Shown: positions 1 to 13,580, numbered from the stretch's first letter. The stretch: DNA of 64,000 nt from Phylloscopus collybita (GCA_027886175.1 JAJNNQ010000075.1:4505001-4569000), one strand, 5' to 3'. Made by a program: numbers and translations. Notes: generated by a model not told the origin, from the sequence alone.

Positions 1-446
1 GTATCTTATGGGAGAAGAGACAGAGTTTTAGTTTATGATTTACCAGACTGAGGAATAAAAGCAATCCTGTCCTAACTATTTGGTGTGACCAGTCATCCTC
101 CTTAGCTCCATCTCTGTCAGAAAGTAGAACCATCCAAGGGCTATTTCTGGCTTTCTGGTGAGTGGCTGAGCTTTGCTTCTGTGGGTGAGCAGGGTGGTCA
201 TGTCCAAACTGCATATTGGAAGTATCCCTTGCTCCTGCTAGCTCCAAAGTCAGCACAGCTTTGACAGGAAAAGGGCTGCCAAAATTCTGACGGACATCAT
301 GGCAACTGGTAAAATGGGATGGGCAGTGTTCAAGGCTTTGCCAAGGCCATGCTCAGTTTAACCCTCCACATCTGGGATTCTGGGATGGTTTGTTGGTCTT
401 CAGCATCCTTTGTACGAGATCCAAACAAAGAAGACTTTTTCTTTTT

Positions 447-493
<47 letters not shown>

Positions 494-3400
494 CTTTCTT
501 TCAGTGGAGATAATTTGGTGACCTATTAACCAAAGCCTCTGATCATGTTCTGGTACTTTTTTGTGTGTGTGTGAAAACCTCCAGATGGAAGGTACCAGGA
601 AACTTTGGGTTCAGCTGTGTGGTGGTGGATAATCTCCAAACCTGGGAAACTATCTTGGCAGCCACGCTACAGCTGGACATGGAGAGTCAGAGTATACAGG
701 CAGGTAATCAAGGCTATATACTATTTTTATTTTTATTATTTTTTTTTTAGATATGTGACTCCTAGTTCACATACTAGGTTTGGTTGACCTGTTTTTGCTT
801 AAGGAAAAGTTAAACTGGGGGAAAAGGTGATCAAATTAACGAGTTTAACTTACCCCTGCTCAACTCAGGTTCCTTCCATTATGTGACCTGATGTGCTTTA
901 GAAACCTTTCAGCTAAAATTTGGGTTTAGCCAAAGGCTTCCTAGCAACACCAAGCCAGGTAAATGACACACAGGATGCTGCTGGGGCTTTGACTCAGCTA
1001 AATGGGAGTAAATTAGTTGCTCTGCTATTCATGTGTGTCTCTTCTCCCAATTTCAGTTAATTGAATGCTGGGAACACTGTATTTTTTATTTATTTATTTA
1101 GTCCTTTACCACAGTTTGTTGAACATTGCTAAAATCAGTTTCCCATTTCATAACTAGGTGCAAAGGAATATTCTGTATAAGCAGACCTACTTCTTCCCAC
1201 ATCCATGGTTAAAAACCAAATGAACCTATATATCCACATCTCCAAAGGGAAGGGGTTTTTCCCATGTGATACCTGATATCCCATATTTTGAATAACAGCC
1301 TCACTGAAGCTAGAGGAGAAGTTTCAGGAGGACGATGAAATATTTATTCCAGGTTCAGACTTTAAAGTATGAGTTATGGTTTCTGGAGTGTCCAGGGATA
1401 CTTTGTGATGGTGAGCATTCAGGGTAAATGGGGTGGGGATATCTGCTTCATGCCTTCATATCTTCCAGCCTGATTCCTGCCTTCTTATGGGAAATATCTT
1501 AGAGCATTATGGGAAAATGCATATTGATGAACTTCCCAATGTATAACCAAGCTTGTCTGCATTCTCTATTTTTTCATTAGTCACTAACCATTTCTATTAG
1601 ACACAGCATTAGCTCCCAGATCATAAATTCAGGAGAGGAGGTGGTGTCCCGCCCTGCTCTGCAGTGAGATCTAATGGCTTCTTTGCTGCAACAATGGAGA
1701 AAGCATTTAAAGTAATGTCCCTTATGGATAGTCTCCAGCACATGCAATGACTTTTTTTTATAGTACTCAGTATATTTAGCAGTGAAGGAGAGAAAATTTG
1801 TGAGCTCTTCTTTTAGAAAGACCACAGTTTAAATAAAGCCCAAATCCATAGTTTTTTCTTTTCTTGTTCTTGTTGTGCCTTATCACTGGAAACTGTGGAA
1901 AGCAAAAATGATCATATGCAGTTGATAAGTCCTCCCTGTCCTGTGCACAGCTTAACATCACCCTAAAAAACACCTCTGCAGCATCACTTGCCTTCAGCAG
2001 ATCCTGTGACTACTGTACAGAGCTGCTGTTCTTTCTGACTGGAGTTACACTCCTGATGTCTCTGTGAATAGCAAAGCAAATACATATGGGAGCAGCAATG
2101 TATAGAATCCCTTCCCTGCCATGTTAAAGCAGTGGGAGAAGAGAAGGTAAAATATTTAGACTCCAGATGTCTTTATTTGCCAAAATAAAAATCCTTGCTG
2201 TAAAATATCTATAAAATGTAATTAAAATTGCCATTTATTTTTCTCACTATTGCTAACATTGCTGGCAAAATTGAGTCACTCAGTGCTGCCAAATATAGCA
2301 TTCCAGGTGTAAAACACTCTCAGATGTTCATGACATTTTGCACGTAAATACTGAGTCATTGAGAATGATCTGGTACTATCCATATGCCTGATACAGAAAT
2401 ACTGCCATGAGTGGGAGATCAGTATACACACACAGCAGGATAATGTTTGAGAATGAAAAAAATTGTGTTTCTGCATAGTTTCTAATAGAGTTACGGGACT
2501 TTTCATCCACTGATACTTCTCTCAAGTCTTTTGCAGAGGAGGCTGACCACAACCTTCCATCCCCTTACTTACTGCTCCATCTCTGAATAGCAAGTTGGAG
2601 ATTTCTTTATCATAGACTTTCCTTTTTCTATTTTATTTTTTTTTAACATAGCCTGTGTGAGGGACTTGCAAACCTGAACTGCTGATGATGTCTCAATATA
2701 CAGAAGGCAGCAGCCCAGTGCCTGGTACCATTCTCTTCCAGTCACCTTTTCAATCTGCCTTTTGGCTGGTGCTGCACTCTGCAGCAGACAGCAACAGGCT
2801 GGGTTTTCAGGCATCATAATTTCCAGGAAAAATGGATGTGTTTCTGGAAAGCATATGGGAATGGTGCACCCTGCAATCATGCTTGCCCTGGAGTGAGGTA
2901 GTGCTTGCTGGAATATAAGCCACTGAGCTGAGATGAATAATTTCTGCCTGACAGAAATGAATGTCCTCATCAGTTACAGGAGGAAAAAACATCCTCTCTT
3001 GCCACAGGTGTGTGGGTTTGGTGTCAGGCTTGTGCTGGACCATACACTGGGCAGTCAGGCTGTCCTGTGCTTCAGAGAGACCCACAAGGGCCTTGGAGCA
3101 AGCTCAGGAACCTGCACTGCCTTCTTGGCACCCCTGTCTTCCTTTCTCCATGTGATGGTTTAAACCTTCCAGGCTCTCTCCCACTCTCCTATTCCTCTCT
3201 CATTTGAACCAGTGACAACATTTCATCTGCAGACTTTGTCTTGCTCAATAAAGCAGTGGATGGCCAGGTACATTATACCTGTTTTGAATGGAAAAAAAGT
3301 GCTTAACTTCCTGATTCCCTCCCTGCCAAGGGAAATACACTGAATTGTGCTAATGCAACATGTCTGACCTGCTTGCTGTACAGCTTTCTTTGCTTTCTCT

Positions 3401-3949
3401 CTGCTTTCTTTTGCCACAGGGTATTTCTTTTTGTTACCATCTTTTGCATTGCATTGTTTACTCTTCATTTCCACATCACTTCTCCTTCCACTAATTCTAT
3501 TTTTTTTACCAGGTTTCATTTTCTGTTTATTCTTCTTCTTCTTTCCCCTGCCCATGCATTTCCCTGATGTCTCACAATGTGTAAGACAACTTCACTGGAG
3601 GCATTTATAGGTGTTATCAAGGGTTCACTAAATTCTACTAAGGTCAATTGAGTCTGTATGAAAGACTATTAAACTGGAAACATGATTTTCTTATTTTGGA
3701 TGATACACAGGAGTACCTTCATTTCCCTGTTCAGTTCTGTGTTCTCATCGGTCTAACTCAACAAAATTAAACTATTAGAGACTAGGCTTTTAATATACTT
3801 ATAAAAAGTAGAATGAGAAGGGATGGATGAGAAGAATTCACCTTTCCACACTACAGGAAAATTAAAATCTGGCCACTACTAGCAGAAATTTGCATAACAT
3901 CTTAGATGCTTCTTAGCTTGTAATCCACTGCCTTCTGGGGCAACTTGTG
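1..3949. other. Non-coding stretch, no gene seen
   Basis: Short frames here all lack matching splice sites or protein-like composition. Apart from the T tract near position 450 and a short TTTA run near 1083, I see no recognisable repeat, RNA or exon. It could be intergenic, or an intron of the gene whose exons appear from 17.6 kb. Confidence 0.5.
431..501. repeat. Long T homopolymer tract
   Basis: An uninterrupted run of 45 T (449-493) is flanked by C-interrupted T runs. It may be a retroposon tail read on the minus strand or a simple slippage tract. Exact length is unreliable in most assemblies. Confidence 0.9.
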
Positions 3950-3959
3950 TAAGAACTCC

Positions 3960-4325
3960 ACTGTCCTTGATGTTAAAAAAATTGTTGCCTATTTTCCCTT
4001 TCCTGTTAGCTGGCCTATCCTTGTGCTCAAAACCATTCAGATTTTCTTTCCCTCCATGGAGAACAATGAATCAGAATTATCTTGATATCAACCTTTTAGA
4101 CACTTGGAGGTGATTAACTCACAGTCCCACAGACCAAATGATTTCATTCTTTCCTCATCATCCACATTTTTCAGCACCTGAATCACTCCTGTTGCTCTGG
4201 GCTCCCTCCAAATTGTCAAACTCTTTCTCAAGAGCAGTGCTGAACACCAGACACAGTTCTCTTGCTGGAGCCTCCACCCTGCCAGGTTCAGTGAATGATT
4301 CCCCCAGGGGCCCCAGGTAAATGGT
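3960..4325 (-). mobile_element. Possible old CR1-like LINE fragment
   Basis: Text such as 'gggctccctccaaattgtcaa', 'aacaccagacacagttctc' and 'tggagcctccaccctgcc' resembles diverged minus-strand CR1 3' ORF sequence, which in better copies reads 'ctccagcttgtccatatc...gaactggacacag'. Divergence is high and the ends are not defined, so this is tentative. Confidence 0.3.
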
Positions 4326-6977
4326 GGTGTGTAAGAAGTCCCTGAGTGCCATGTGCCTTGCTTGCAGCAGGGTCACTGAGTACAGCACACAGGCACTGAG
4401 AAATCTCCTTCTGGGTGTGATACTCTGGCTTCTCCACAACACTTCCCTGCAGGGACTCTCCAGGCTTGCATTAACAGCAAGTGCCTGGTTTCATTCAAAA
4501 GTGAAACTGTGAACAAAGGTGGAATTCAGCCCAGATGAAGTCCTACCTTTTTGTGCCCACAGACAGCTGTCTGCCTGTCAGCAAGGGTGTCTTAATTTAG
4601 CCACTCCAGAGGTATGGCAAGGATTGAGAGCCTAAGGAAAGCCATCCAGGACTGCTGAAGCTGCCCAGCAATATCACCTCACCTCTGGACACCAGTCCCA
4701 GCAGGCAGGACTTTCATTAGGTTCTGTTTCCTGTCTTTGGGTACAACTGAGCTGAACCCTAGTGTCTGCTGTAGGGTGAGCTGCATCTCTTGCCAGGAGC
4801 CACAGACTGTGTTGACTGAGGAGCCAGGGAGTCCTGTGGAGGTGTTTCTGCCACTTTGCAAACTAGATTTCTGAGATTACATTTAATCTAGCTGATGCAG
4901 GTGCACCATGCATTTACTGAAATGCATTTACTTCAGCACATGCCTTTACTGAACTCTGCCTCCCTCTGAGATGCCCTTGATTCCCCTGCCTGGCAACAGC
5001 AACCTGCAGTTTACAGATCACAGGGCATCACCCAAGTGCTAAAAATATGCACAGCCCCATGGACAAGGAACAATTCCCCCATTTGCTCTGCTCTGTCACT
5101 ATATTGGTTGGTTCTCCACCAGGTACCCAGGGCTCAGCTCCATTGTCCACACATGCAGGACAAGTATGGTTTGAGCTGCCTCTGGATGTTTTTCTGTCCA
5201 GGAATATGTGCATGTTTTTTCTCTGTGCACAAGGAAATGTTCTCCTTCCAAGAAATGCATCTGTTTCAGAGTTATTTATAATGCTGAGGCTGTATCATTC
5301 CCTTGGCACCACTGACTGGGTAAACAGGTAGATCTCAAGCAAGCAGCACTGGTACTTTAATCACCATTACATTAACTCAGAGCTGCAATAATCTGGGAAA
5401 TTAGGCTACAAATGTTAGAAGGAAAAAAACAAACAAAAAACCAAACCAAAACAAAAACAAAAAACCCCAAACATTAAAATTTAAACTAAATGAAAAAGTT
5501 ACAGTCTACCCAGAGGAGGTTGCTGAAAGACATGCAGCTACATTTCTACAGTGTGAGAAACTGGAACTTTAACAGTGGTGTAGCATATTTGTGAGAAATA
5601 TCAGATTTGTGCTTCCCCTTACTAAGTAACATTGTCCTGTCTTTGGCTGAGTGGAGGCAATCTGTTTTTGACAAATCAGTGTTGGATGTTTCTTTATCAC
5701 TTTCCTTGAGGTGCAGATGTATCAACTGTTTCATTATTTGGTCCATTGTCTTTCCAAGCATCAAAGTTGGACTGACTCATCTGGATTTCACCTTTTTTTC
5801 CATGACAGCACTGCTTGCTCTTTTTTTCTCCTCTGCTATTTTCCCTCCACAAGATCTTAAAGACAATCTCTTATCATGCAGTGATCCTTTTGGTAGTTAC
5901 TGATGTACCCTGCAGCACAGCTCATCAGTCCCCCCAGGCTTGCAGGCACTCCATTTACTCAAATATTACTTAACTTATGCTGACCTGGTCTTCTTTCCCT
6001 GCACCATTAATTTCAATTAAGTTGATAATCTGGTTGTAGATGGTTTTTATTGTGGTGCTGGGTTTTTTTGGGGTGTCTTTGTTTTGTTTGTTTTTTTCTT
6101 TTTCCCTTTTCTCTAGTCTGGTTGAAGCAAAAAGGCACTGTACCAAGTAAGAGTGATAAAGCCAGCACATAGATGAAGCAGCTCAGGTACATAGTTAGGG
6201 ACTTATATAGCAACAGCTGGTCATGAATTACAAGGAGAAATTCTCCCCAGCCTAGGTGGCCGCATTCAGCTGGAAAGTGTTACTCTTCCAAAGCTGAAAA
6301 TGACATAAAAATCAAAGGGGGTCTAAGATTTTAACAGTGCTTGAAAAGAAGGGAGGAGCTTGGGTAAGTAAGGCTAATGTGAGTTAGCAAAAGTCTGACA
6401 GTTTCCTTGTCTCACAGAAAGTCAGGGAGACAAAGGTGTGGTGACAGAGTGAGATTTCTACCTCTGAAGGATGAAAGGATGTGAATTTATGAATGTGAAC
6501 TTAATACCCTTGCACTTAGCCTGACTGTGGTTGTCATACTTTGTTCTGAAAGCTTTGTACCTTAAAGGATAAGTAAATAATGTTTTGTGCTGAAAGCAGT
6601 TGCTTTTGTCACTGCAGATCTGTGCAGCCATAGGCAGCTAAAAGGCAATTTTACAGGGTCCAAGTACTTGATGCACCTACATAAGCAGAAAACATGAGAA
6701 CTTGCAAGCTCTGAGGAAGATTTTGGGCTGGAGAAGGATACCCAGAAAAACAGTGCCATTGTTTTTTCAGGAGCATATCAGGGAGATGGGGAAGAAGTTA
6801 AACCCTTCACCTACTCACCATGGGACTGAAATCCAGGGACAGCCCAGCTAAGAGCTTAGACTGATAAAATTGCCTATGTGTATGGTGAGTTTTCATGTAA
6901 TGGACATTCTTTATGCAAGAAAGACAGAAACAGTGACCTTGCATCACTCTCTCTAATCATACATCGTTATAAGTGGA
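4326..6977. other. Non-coding stretch, no gene seen
   Basis: No exon-like frame with paired splice sites was found. The only structured elements are an A-rich CA/A block near 5425-5467 and ordinary T-rich runs near 6060-6105. Confidence 0.5.
5425..5467. repeat. A-rich low-complexity block
   Basis: Repeated 'aaaac', 'aaaaac' and 'aacca' units on the + strand, typical of an old retroposon tail or simple A-rich sequence. Confidence 0.7.
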
Positions 6978-7050
6978 AATCATAGAATCACAAAAGGGTT
7001 TGGGTTGGAAGGGACCTCAAGGATCATCTCATTCCAAAAATCCACAGTTG
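6978..7050 (-). mobile_element. CR1 LINE 3' end fragment
   Basis: It begins 'aatcatagaatcac' and continues 'gggtttgggttggaaggg' and 'acctcaaggatcatctcattcca', the reverse complement of the standard bird CR1 3' terminus. Only about 70 bp survive. Confidence 0.85.
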
Positions 7051-9767
7051 CCCAGTGGTGTTTTGCTTCAAGGTGGATCACTCTGTTAGACACCAGACTG
7101 AATTCCTCATTAGGATATTTAAAGCCTGATTCATTTGTTTCATAAAGACTCAAAGGTAATACTGAGGAAAGTTGCACTTGAGGCTGGGACATCTCTGTAT
7201 CTTTGATTATCCCTTTATTTACACTGTGGACTTCTTGAGGTAGAGACTATCTGGGTGTAAACACAAAAAGATAGCAGTTTTGCCCCTTGGAAAATAATAG
7301 AATTAATTTTTAAAAAATATTGTAAATATTTTCATAATCAATTAATACACATCAGGTTTCAGAATGATAATTTGCCTGTTTTTGAGCCTGGTTCATTGTA
7401 TGAATTTTCTGTCCTTGTACTATGAGTCCTCTGTGCAACAGCCTCATCTTAAATCCTACAGAGATTATAAGCTCTTCAGTGCAAGGAAGACTTTTATTAA
7501 ACACCTATAAACCAGCAAACATTCTACTGGAGCCAAGAATTTCCTCTCCTTACTTCATTATGTAAACAGCAACAATAATAATGATGAATTGACTAAGGAC
7601 TGTACAACGGAAAACAACTCAGAGCAACAGGTTGAATTTAAAACTGATAACATGCATTTGATTATCAGCACAAACTCCTTACGAAGACACTGATCAGGAT
7701 GTGCCACAGTCTCCCAGGAAAAGTGTTAAACCACCTGTCATTTGTGTTCTTTTTGGTCAGATTAGATAATATTCTGTGTGGAACAATCAATCCTGTATTG
7801 GTCCAATGGGAATGGATAGTGATTTTCATTTGTAATTTAAATTTCAAAGATGGATAGAGTGTATTTCTTTGTATAGAAAGTGCAGAAGTTTGTGAAGAGA
7901 GTTTTATGCATCCCCTGAGACAGCAGAGATTTGGCTCGAATCAGAAAAGCAGAGGGCAGGGGCAGGAGGGAGAAATGATGGAGATGCCAAGAGCTCTTTA
8001 TATTCAACTACAGTTGCATCAATTGTTGGTCTACTGTTGTCCTGATAACAGAACTGAGCTGGTAAGGGATCAGGCCTTGGACATTTTGTCCAAACAATGT
8101 AAAAAACAACAAGTAATGAGGAATGTATGCAGAGGCTCAGGCTGAAGGAAGCAGAGGAGATGGAAAAAGAAGTAATCTGGCCAAGAATGTAAATTGGATG
8201 AGAAAACATAAGCAAAACCCAGTTTAAGCTAGACTCGGACAAAGGAGAAAACAGGTGAGAAGCACAGTCACATCAAGATAAAGCTCTAGAAACATAAAGC
8301 AGCCCTGCTGGAGGTGTTGAGATTGTCAGGAAGAGAAAAGCTGCAAAACAGATTTCTCAGGTCTTGAGATGGGCACACAGGGTACCTGGAGGTTAATCCA
8401 TCCGTTCTAGTGGAGTAAAAAAATATTGATGAAGAAGGTGGATGTCTGGTTTTGAGGAGCAGAGTACAATTAATAAGAATAAATGCACTTTTCATCTCCA
8501 AGACATGGAGAAGTTTGTGCCTGTTGATGAGCAGCTATGGTTTGAGATCTGACCAAAAATCAGATGTGGATGCATCTTGTAGATGTCCAGGCTAGTCCAA
8601 CCCTCCACAAAAGTTAAGGAAAACAGCCCCAGCAGAAAACTGCCATCACAGATTTGTTTGAGAAAGTATGAAGAAAAAGCAAAATATCTGGATGTGAAAC
8701 ATGGGGCATGTTATAAATCTTCAAGGATCCCCACAGTGATTTTACTGCTGTTTGCACACTCATCAATAATCACTTTGGAGGGGGATGTATTTCGTGTCCG
8801 CTCATACAGCCCCAGAGTCCTCCTCCTGTGTGGGAAATTTGAAGGAGGATGGGTGCTTGTGAGTACTCTCAGTGTGAACATTGATAAGGCACTCAGATGG
8901 AAAGGATGAGGGTTCAGCTTCAGTCCAGTGTGCCCTGGAGGCCACCAAACAGCATTTGAACAGGTAAATTGCAGGAAACAGGAGAAAGATGGAACAAGTG
9001 AGCACCTGCTTGTGTTTGTTAGCTGGTTTAGTTAATAAGAACATAGATGCTCTCCTCACTCTAATTACTTAGCTTCCATATGATATCTTAATATTAGCAT
9101 TAAGGATAATTAGCAGCAAGTAATAGTTTCAAAAGACAACACAGTAACATGGCAAACAGAAGAAGGCCCAGTTTTAACATCCTTTTACTTTCTCAAAACA
9201 CAGAATAAGATGTGGTCCAGTGAGCCCACTGAAGGGGAAACTGTTGTCTCTAAAATGAGACATCACCACACCAGTTAAAGCAGCACTGCAGGAGAATGAA
9301 AGCCTGGGGACACCAACCCATCTCCTGAGTGTATCACATACACTGTACCAGCCATCAGAGAGCCCTGCAGGAATTTTGACTGCAGAGGACAGAATTCTTT
9401 TAGAGTAGGGAGGAAGTCATCCAGATCTATGTTACCACACTGGAGTATTAGGTCAGAAGAAGAGGAAGATCAGAGTGACACTGTGTCACAAGGCTCTGGG
9501 CTCACCAGGGTCTCAGTGCTTATGCAGAGAGGAACAGCAAGGTCCTGCCCCACACCCAAGGATAAGTGAAGGCATCCAGGGATTCATAAAGCTGTTGACT
9601 CTCCTACATTCTGCAGGTATTCACACAAGGATATATAAAAACTCAATATTGGCACTGCCATCAAGCATGCAAGGAGCTGCTTCATGGAAGGATTTCTGTG
9701 GCCAAACTGCACAGCTGCCTGCCCATTGCCCCTGAGCTCTGAGCTGGGCTGTGGGTCAGACAGTGCA
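7051..9767. other. Non-coding stretch, no gene seen
   Basis: A donor-like CTG|GTAAGG at about 8060 follows an open frame, but no pyrimidine-rich acceptor lies in front of it. The frames here are short and not protein-like. Nothing else is recognised. Confidence 0.45.
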
Positions 9768-9866
9768 GGGATGTGGATGCAGCCCTGAGCAACCTGCTCT
9801 AGCTGACCCTGCCTGGAGCAGGGAGGTTGGAGCTGATGGTCCCTAGAGGTCCTGTAATTCTGTAAT
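9768..9866 (+). mobile_element. CR1 LINE 3' UTR fragment
   Basis: Reads 'gcaacctgctctagctgac', 'cctgcctggagcagggagg' and 'gtccctagaggtcctgtaa', the signature of one CR1 subfamily's 3' UTR in forward orientation, with a worn terminus. Confidence 0.85.
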
Positions 9867-10054
9867 GCTGGGCATGTTCATCAAAAAGTTCCAGGGAAAC
9901 TTCCAAATCACAAGTTTGCTTTGATTTATTATTTACTTATTTGTTTGTGTGGTTTGGTCTGTGGCATGGGAAGCCTCATTTAAGGATTTTTTTATACCTT
10001 GATTTTCCTCTCATAAAAGCAGAAGAAAAATACCAAGAACTTAACAGGTTCAGG

Positions 10055-10216
10055 AAACCAAATTTGATTTTTGGAGTTCAAGAAGTGTTTGGACAATGCT
10101 CCTGGGCACATGGTGTGACTCTTTGGGATGGTCCTGTGCAGGGCTGGGAGCTGGACTTGATGATCCTTGTGGATCCCTTCCAACTCAGCTTATTCTTTGA
10201 TTCTGAGAATCTGTGA
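10055..10216 (+). mobile_element. CR1 LINE 3' end fragment
   Basis: Contains 'gttcaagaagtgtttggac', 'cacatggtgtgactctttg', 'gtcctgtgcagggctggga' and 'gatcccttccaactcagc', then a degraded ATTCT terminal repeat. This is a different CR1 subfamily from the copy 190 bp upstream and lies in the same orientation. Confidence 0.9.
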
Positions 10217-10539
10217 ATTCATATGCAGTTAGTGAGCCAAAGTACACGATGTTTAACCTTTCAGTTCAGTGAGAAGTTTCTTGGTCAAAGACTTTGGGAG
10301 CTGTTCTGTGTAACACTTTCAAATTTATGAATAGAAATGAAAGAAACTGCTGAAAAGTCAGTGTCTGCTTCATGGCAGCCTGCACCCACACAAAGACTGG
10401 AGTACTGTAGTGAGACAGAAACAGACAGAAGGAAGAGTTAGTTAAGAGGATTATGAGGTGTTCTTTTATTAGGTTTGTAATACAAGGAAAGGTATAATTT
10501 ACATGGGCATGTAGTGACAGGAAAGGGAGGAATGGTTTA

Positions 10540-10788
10540 AACTGAAAGAAGGTAGGTTCAGATCAGAGATAAGGAAGAAATTCTTTACTGTGAAAGTGGT
10601 GAGGCACTGGCTGCCCAGAGAAGCTGTGGATACCCCTGGAAGTGCTCAAGGCCAAGCTGGATGGGGCTTGGAGCAACCTGGGACAGCGAAAGGTATCCCT
10701 GCCCATGGCAGGAGGGTGGAACAAAAGGATCTTTGAGATCCCTTCCAACCCAACCCATGCCATGATTTCTTTGACTCTGTGATTTACT
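10540..10788 (+). mobile_element. CR1 LINE 3' end fragment
   Basis: Starts 'actgaaagaaggtaggttc', continues 'aggaagaaattctttactg' and 'gctgtggatacccctggaa', and ends 'gatcccttccaacccaacc' plus 'gactctgtgattt'. It is a well preserved 250-bp CR1 tail. Confidence 0.93.
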
Positions 10789-13271
10789 GACACACCAAAA
10801 TGCAGGAAGAACCACAGAATTGTATTGCAATGAGAGGCAGGTGGTTACAGGAAGCTGAGATCAATGCTCAAAGTACAAGAAAGCATGGCAGTGTAGCATC
10901 AAGTTCTGGCAAACCAACCTTCTGATTAATCCATTATGGGTATTTTGGGGTGATTAAAGGCTGCAGACATACACTCGGAAAGTGGGGAGATTTTAAAATC
11001 CTCCTGCTCATCCTGTGACTGGGAGCTTAGCAGCAAGAGAGCAGCCAAGGAGCAGCCACCTGATGTGAATTCAGGGATTCTTTGGTGCCACAGATGAGCT
11101 GGTGGGAGCTGCCAGGGCTTATCAGATGGCTGGGGCCTACAAGTGGCAACATCCCAAGAAATGTCTTCCTCTCTGTGACATATGTAGAGCAGGAAGACTT
11201 TGCAGCCTGGTAATTCTGATTTCTGCTGATACAAGTTAAAGCACAGGCTTTTGCACTTTACTATCAAGGCTTAGTCAGTCCAGACTGATAGCTAGTTTGT
11301 CTTGGCCAGGCTGAGTGGATTTTAACTTTGGGGTTATTTTAACAATAGTAGTTGTCTAGCAGTCAGGCAATTATGGTCCATGTCTGCTTTAGATCAAGCT
11401 TTAGCTCACAGGGATAAAAAAGAGTTACAGTGCAAATTGAACAGCCTGTAAGTTTGAAATAAAATGTGGTGTGAAAGAATACAGGCATGGGATGATAGCA
11501 GAGGTTCCAAACTGTAAGCACAAATCTTAAAGATCAGTCAGTGGTCACTGCAGATATGCAGCCCTGTGTTGCTCAGGTAAAGGCTGGTTTTGGAGATAGC
11601 AAAAAGAGAAAAAGAGAAAAGCTGCATAATGAGCATAATTAGAAAAAAGAATGTGCTAAGAAAAAATATAAAAATAAACCCCAGCAGACCCAAAACTGAG
11701 GAAGAACAAAGTTTCAACATCAACATCACACACCTCCCAAAGGAGAAGGTGAAGAAAGCCCCACCACAAATTTATCCTGCCTGTGACAGACATCTCAGGG
11801 TACTGGCAACGTGTCACAACCCACCTCCCGTTCTTCCTGAGTAAGGATGAGAGGGTCAGCTGCAGGATATAGACAGGCATTGAAAGAATCAGCACAAATA
11901 TTAAAAAATTAGTTTTATTTTGGTTTAAATTATGAAATTTTTGACTGAATTAACAATGGTTCAGAGAGCTCCATGTCCCTGTGAGGTATGCTCCCTCCTT
12001 GCCCATAGCAAGAGCTTGAGTGTGACAGCTTAGAAGTCCATCATCAATCTATAAAAAGTACCAATGAGGATTCTGGTTCTTTCTTTTCCAGTTCCCTGGG
12101 CCTCACACTGGAAATGTGTGAGTTAAGAGGTGGTCTGGAGAGAGACTGTATGGGAGATTAAATCTGATTTTTCTCTTCTGGGCAACAGGGATATAGTGTA
12201 TGAAGTCTTAGCCAGCAAAAATTTACCTGTGCAGACACTCTTTGGTATTTCTGGCTACCCTCCTACCTAATTTATTATTTACCATAAAAGTGTGAACTTA
12301 GTGAAGGAGAGTGCCCTCTGCTTTTCCTCTTCACACCTGCTTTCAAGGTTCTCAACTTCTGTCTGCAGCAACATTTAGGCAGGAGCAAAATTTATAAAAA
12401 AGGAGGAGAATAAATGCCCCTTCCTTGTTCATGCAGTTCATGAAGTCAAACCCACATAAAAAAAATGTCATTGACTTGAAAAGAGAATTTGTGTATGTAT
12501 CATAATTATTGTACATAGGTGCAAGAGGTCATCTAGATTTCTTTTGTGCAGACAGTAACAAATTTGTAATTCAACATGCAGTGTGCAACAGATGCAGCTG
12601 AAACTATTTCTCATTTTCATGAGAACAGAGGACTGATCGGATTTGTCACTGATGTCTATAAAGGTGCAAATGAAGGCAGAAAACAGAAGAGGTCTGCTCT
12701 GAAGAGCCTCTGCTTACATAAGGATGTCGTTCGAAGGCAGTGAGATCTGAAGGTGTCACTGAAAATTATTTATGGTTTTCTCTATTGTATGAAAGCAGCC
12801 CATAAGCTGATTACCCCCATCTCCATTGTATTTCAGTCTTCAGTGCAATTTGTCTTTTACTATCCCTCACATACACTTCAGAATAAGATTGTGTATAGTG
12901 TTTCTGTTGAAAAAGTGAAGCTTTTTTGTTTTGTTTTGTTTTTTTTTTTTTTTTTTGTTTTTTTTTTTTTTGTTTTTTTTTCCTAATATCTTGCAAAAGA
13001 CTTTTTTTTTTTTTTCTCCCACCGCCCAACTAAGCTTTCCAGAGCCATACCTGCTTGTGCCTGAGGCAATTTCTGAATATTTAGTTTTCAAAGGCAGGTG
13101 AAAAGCCAGGACAGAGCACTGGCTTGAGAGCCTGAAATGTGTCTGAGCTCTTGTTGCTCTGTGTGTGACCACATAAGCTGGAGCAGGAGAGTGAGTGTGT
13201 GGTTGTCTTGTGGGTTTACTGCTGATGTTCCTGAAATGCTGGGAGGAGTCAGCAAGAATCGTGTAACCAAA
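10789..13271. other. Non-coding stretch, no gene seen
   Basis: No convincing exon. Frames are short. The main landmark is the T-rich block at 12921-13016 just upstream of the next CR1. Confidence 0.5.
12921..13016. repeat. T-rich low-complexity block
   Basis: T runs broken by single G (TTTTG units), then a second T run at 13002-13016. The antisense frames here are lysine-rich artefacts. Confidence 0.85.
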
Positions 13272-13580
13272 GAATCACAGAATGGTTTGGGTTGGAAGGG
13301 ATCTTAAAGTTCATCTCATTCCAACCCTTCTGCCATGGGCAGGGACACCTTCCACTGGACCAGGCTGCTCCTGGCTTTGAACACTTGCAGGGATGGGGCA
13401 GCCACAGCTTCTCTGGGCAACCTGTGCCAGGGCCTCAGCACCCTCACAGAAAATAATTTCTTCCTAATATCTTGTGCTGGTTTGGGTCCAGCCCAACCCA
13501 GCACACACCTAATCTAAACCTCTCCCCCTTGTCTACCACTATCTGCTCATGTAAAAAGGTAAATCCTTCAGCAACCCTCT
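13272..13580 (-). mobile_element. CR1 LINE fragment split by a small insertion
   Basis: Minus-strand CR1: 'agaatcacagaatggtttg', 'ggttggaagggatcttaaa', 'ggcagggacaccttccact' and 'aaaataatttcttcctaat'. After the hairpin insert at 13473-13505 the normal CR1 text resumes ('ctaatctaaacctctcccc'), so the insert arrived after the CR1. Confidence 0.88.
13473..13505. repeat. Hairpin insert inside CR1
   Basis: Left arm TGTGCTGGTTTGGG (13473-13486), 5-base loop TCCAG, right arm CCCAACCCAGCACA (13492-13505). The arms are complementary at 13 of 14 positions. It sits where CR1 normally reads straight through from 'cctaatat' to 'ctaatctaaacc'. The arm resembles the 5' edge of some passerine LTRs, but no LTR body is present. 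Confidence 0.75.
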
